NCBI GenBank assembly: GCA_021816165.1
Contig: JAKAYZ010000112.1
Location: 1-6,935 of the forward strand
Length of the DNA stretch: 6,935 bases
Source: Planctomycetota bacterium
GTDB taxonomy: Bacteria > Planctomycetota > Phycisphaerae > WQYP01
Reading direction: 5' to 3'
Shown here: positions 5,690-6,935 of the stretch, one piece after another
Numbering within the stretch: the stretch's first letter is position 1
How the letters are laid out: the number at the start of each line of letters is the position of its first letter
Notes under the pieces: generated by a model
Seen by the model: only the letters and a program-made list of their open reading frames with translations
Told to the model about the DNA's origin: nothing
Database searches by the model: none
Program-made: the position numbers and the translations under genes

Positions 5690-5803
5690 TTAAGACGTGA
5701 GTTCGGGATTAGAAGTCATGGATAGCAAATGTTTCTGGCGATGTTTCAAGCAACCGGCCGGCGAGCGGCCGACGAAAAGGCTTATCCCGAATTCACGTTT
5801 TAA
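5690..5803. repeat. 114-bp element bounded by 23-bp imperfect inverted repeats (MITE-like or structured RNA)
   Basis: The left arm, 5690-5712, runs TTAAGACGTGAGTTCGGGAT and on to AG. The right arm, 5781-5803, runs CTTATCCCGAATTCACGT and on to TTAA. Of 23 positions, 20 are Watson-Crick, two are G-T and one is T-T. Both G-T pairs would be G-U wobbles in a plus-strand transcript. Both outer ends are TTAA, so a TA or TTAA target duplication is conceivable. The 68-bp centre has a smaller GGCCG/CGGCC hairpin (5757-5771 region). No open frame of interest and no T-tract follows either side, so it is not an ordinary terminator. It sits 7 bp before the -35 hexamer of the tRNA promoter. Confidence 0.7.
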
Positions 5804-5809
5804 GCGCTC

Positions 5810-5839
5810 TTTACAGACAGGCGGGACTGCGCCGATACT
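5810..5839 (+). promoter_or_regulatory. Promoter of tRNA-Arg
   Basis: TTTACA (5810-5815, five of six consensus bases) and GATACT (5834-5839, four of six) are 18 bp apart. The expected start near 5846 would leave a short leader of about 15 nt before the mature tRNA, typical for tRNA genes. Confidence 0.5.
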
Positions 5840-5860
5840 GTTGGTCACGCGCCAGCAGTA

Positions 5861-5934
5861 GCGCCCGTAGCTCAATTGGATAGAGCATCCGCCTTCTAAG
5901 CGGACGGTTGTGGGTTCGATTCCCGCCGGGCGCA
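5861..5934 (+). tRNA. tRNA-Arg, anticodon UCU (reads AGA/AGG)
   Basis: A complete cloverleaf folds by eye. The acceptor stem GCGCCCG (5861-5867) pairs perfectly with CGGGCGC (5927-5933), with discriminator A5934. The D stem is GCTC (5870-5873) with GAGC (5883-5886); the D loop has GG and A20, the usual arginine identity base. The anticodon stem is TCCGC (5888-5892) with GCGGA (5900-5904), and the 7-nt loop CTTCTAA gives anticodon TCT at 5895-5897. The variable loop has 5 nt. The T stem GTGGG/CCCGC has one G-U pair around loop TTCGATT. The 3' CCA is not encoded (TACCAC follows), so it must be added by the CCA-adding enzyme. No clear terminator is visible downstream. Confidence 0.97.
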
Positions 5935-6355
5935 TACCACAATTGTTGTTGATCGGTGTGAATAGCGAACGTTGAGGCACCCCCTGTCAACCGGGCACGA
6001 AACGAGCAAACAGGCTTGGGCAATGGGCCGGGTTTTGGGGGAGGATTACAGTTCTCAGGCAGGGGACGGACGTCCGGCGTCCAAAAGCCGATCTTGTGTA
6101 TCACCACCCTGGCATCAACATCGTGTCATTGACAGTTGGCAATAGGTGGACAGACGCGAACTCGCGGCAGATGCGATCGTTTTATCTGAGCTGGGAGATT
6201 TGCCCGGCGCCTTCGGGTAATTATGATGTCGCGCAGACACCGTCGGGAGAATCCGCCGGGGCAATTGTCCAAGGGCTGTTGGGAAAATTGCAGACATCCT
6301 CTGCCAAATCCGGGCTAATGGGTGTCGTCGGCACCTTTCCCCTTTCCTGGTCGCA
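5935..6355. other. Region downstream of tRNA-Arg without a supported gene
   Basis: About 420 bp in which I support no gene. The plus-strand frame beginning at 6096 overlaps the IS66-like frame and has no ribosome site or recognisable sequence. Small symmetric elements include CGGACGTCCG (6067-6076), a perfect 10-bp palindrome nested between GGACG and CGTCC (6064-6082), and CCCG/CGGG at 6203-6217. Because it lies directly 3' of a tRNA, I looked for a repeat of the tRNA 3' end (an integration scar) and saw none in the window. Confidence 0.5.
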
Positions 6356-6610
6356 TTACGTGCAGCAGGCCGGGATATCCTGTTGCACGCTTACCGGTGC
6401 CAGAACCAGGCCAGAGAGGCCTGGGAGGCCTAGGCCTCGGGCCTGTCTGGGCCGGCGACCGAATGTCCTGGAATTAATCCCTTCCCGCCGACAGAATTCT
6501 TCGGCATTCAAGCCGCTTTCCGCATGCCGGGCCAGCGATAACGCGCGGAATTCCGGGGTATGCCACCCCGACGCTTGGCGGCTTGTAACTGCTTCCAATG
6601 TCACCATCAT
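6356..6610 (-). pseudogene. IS66-type accessory protein (TnpA)-like reading frame, probably a remnant
   Basis: The 84-residue product (82 if the second ATG at 6607 is used, which has a better 4-nt distance to AAGGAG) resembles the small DNA-binding TnpA of IS66-family elements. Residues 16-50 read as a tryptophan-led first helix, then ESGLNAEEFCRREGINSRTF, the S-G-L-x-x-x-x-FCRxxGI-x-x-x-TF helix-turn-helix pattern of that family. After this, where relatives have W-R-R-x-L, the frame reads GRRPRQARGLGLPGLSGL, encoded by the GGCCT-rich palindrome. VLAPVSV at 69-75 recalls the usual FVPV-type end. The TAA stop overlaps an ATG (TAATG), as in coupled tnpA-tnpB pairs, but that second frame closes after 13 codons and no TnpB or TnpC sequence follows. 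A short independent HTH protein is the alternative. Confidence 0.45.
6411..6450. repeat. 40-bp GGCCT-rich imperfect palindrome
   Basis: The centre GAGGCCTAGGCCTC (6425-6438) is a perfect 14-bp palindrome with StuI-like AGGCCT and an AvrII-like CCTAGG core. It is flanked by GGCC repeats and outer CCAGA (6411-6415) and TCTGG (6446-6450) arms, with a 2-nt asymmetry. GGCC at 6409-6412 and GGGCC at 6449-6453 extend it further. It lies inside the TnpA-like frame. Confidence 0.75.
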
Positions 6611-6935
6611 GCTCCTTATGCTTGTGACGACAATAGAATCGCAAATTTTCAGGTTACGCGGAAGACGTCACTCATCAGACGGACACAATACTTCTTCCGC
6701 ACCGGTGGCGGCATTCATCACGATGCCCTGGTGGCCACCGTCCGACTGAGTTTATCATTTTAGCACTACACGACAGTTTCTATTCCATGGTCGGCCAATC
6801 CCTGATTTGGTGCCCCAGGAACCTGAAACCATTCAAAAGATGAGCGACATCAATCAGTCGGCAGCAATCACCGCTATCCAGTGACCGCTGGGGTAGGGTG
6901 GCTGGGGAACCCTGAATACATTCTTGCTCGCGATT
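6611..6935. other. Right-end region without a supported gene; possible insertion-element end
   Basis: About 325 bp upstream of the TnpA-like frame with no gene I can support. On the minus strand GTAGTGCTAAAATGATAAAC (6769-6750) begins with GTA and could be an insertion-element terminal repeat, since IS66-type ends usually begin with GTAA. No partner copy is seen to the left, so this stays speculative. AGGAACCTGAA (6815-6825) and GGGAACCCTGAA (6904-6915) form an imperfect direct repeat about 90 bp apart. Confidence 0.35.

Noticed and set aside
5690..6107. Minus-strand reading frames across the tRNA giving peptides such as GGNRTHNRPLRRRMLYP and GIEPTTVRLEGGCSI
   Set aside because: These are antisense translations of the tRNA-Arg gene, a familiar source of spurious proteins. 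The tRNA cloverleaf explains the conservation.
6096..6749. 217-residue plus-strand open frame
   Set aside because: No ribosome site, no recognisable domain, composition like an antisense shadow. The opposite-strand TnpA-like frame within it has a Shine-Dalgarno and a family pattern.
1..6935. CRISPR array, rRNA, toxin-antitoxin or phage-defence genes
   Set aside because: I looked for regularly spaced repeats, rRNA motifs and small paired genes on both strands and saw none.
5935..6935. Integrated genetic element using the tRNA-Arg 3' end as attachment site
   Set aside because: No second copy of the tRNA 3' end and no integrase-like frame is present in the window. The region to the right would have to be examined.

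Overview
The window looks like chromosomal DNA of a moderately GC-rich bacterium with a PEP-CTERM/exosortase-type surface protein system. A planctomycete, perhaps in or near the Phycisphaerae/Tepidisphaerales, is my best guess. It rests on the secreted PEP-CTERM beta-rich protein, the two atypical sigma-like proteins and the overall gene style, and I could not test it by comparison.

Left part (1-2764, + strand): three genes in the same direction. They are the 3' four-fifths of accA (fatty acid synthesis, carboxyltransferase alpha), pyrE (orotate phosphoribosyltransferase) and a polytopic membrane protein of the lysylphosphatidylglycerol synthase/flippase-like family. The membrane protein begins on the base after the pyrE stop, so those two are almost certainly co-transcribed. 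A weak terminator-like and a weak promoter-like signal between accA and pyrE leave open whether accA belongs to the same unit.

Middle part (2819-5580, - strand): a strong intrinsic terminator follows a small secreted PEP-CTERM protein gene. Upstream of that gene lies a 543-bp non-coding stretch with two ACATGT-centred inverted repeats exactly 63 bp apart, then two sigma-factor-like genes in tandem. The first-transcribed one has sigma regions 2 and 4 but little room for region 3. The second has a recognisable region 2 only. This sigma pair with the nearby PEP-CTERM gene is the most interesting part of the window, although any regulatory link is inference.

Right part (5581-6935): a 114-bp structure with 23-bp imperfect terminal inverted repeats (MITE-like or an RNA hairpin) sits just upstream of the promoter of a tRNA-Arg(UCU) gene. 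Beyond the tRNA is about 1 kb with little coding content except a short minus-strand reading frame resembling the small accessory protein (TnpA) of IS66-type elements. Its expected WRR-type segment is replaced by sequence from a 40-bp GGCCT-rich palindrome, and no tnpB or tnpC partner is visible. This end looks like a tRNA-flanking zone with mobile-element debris.
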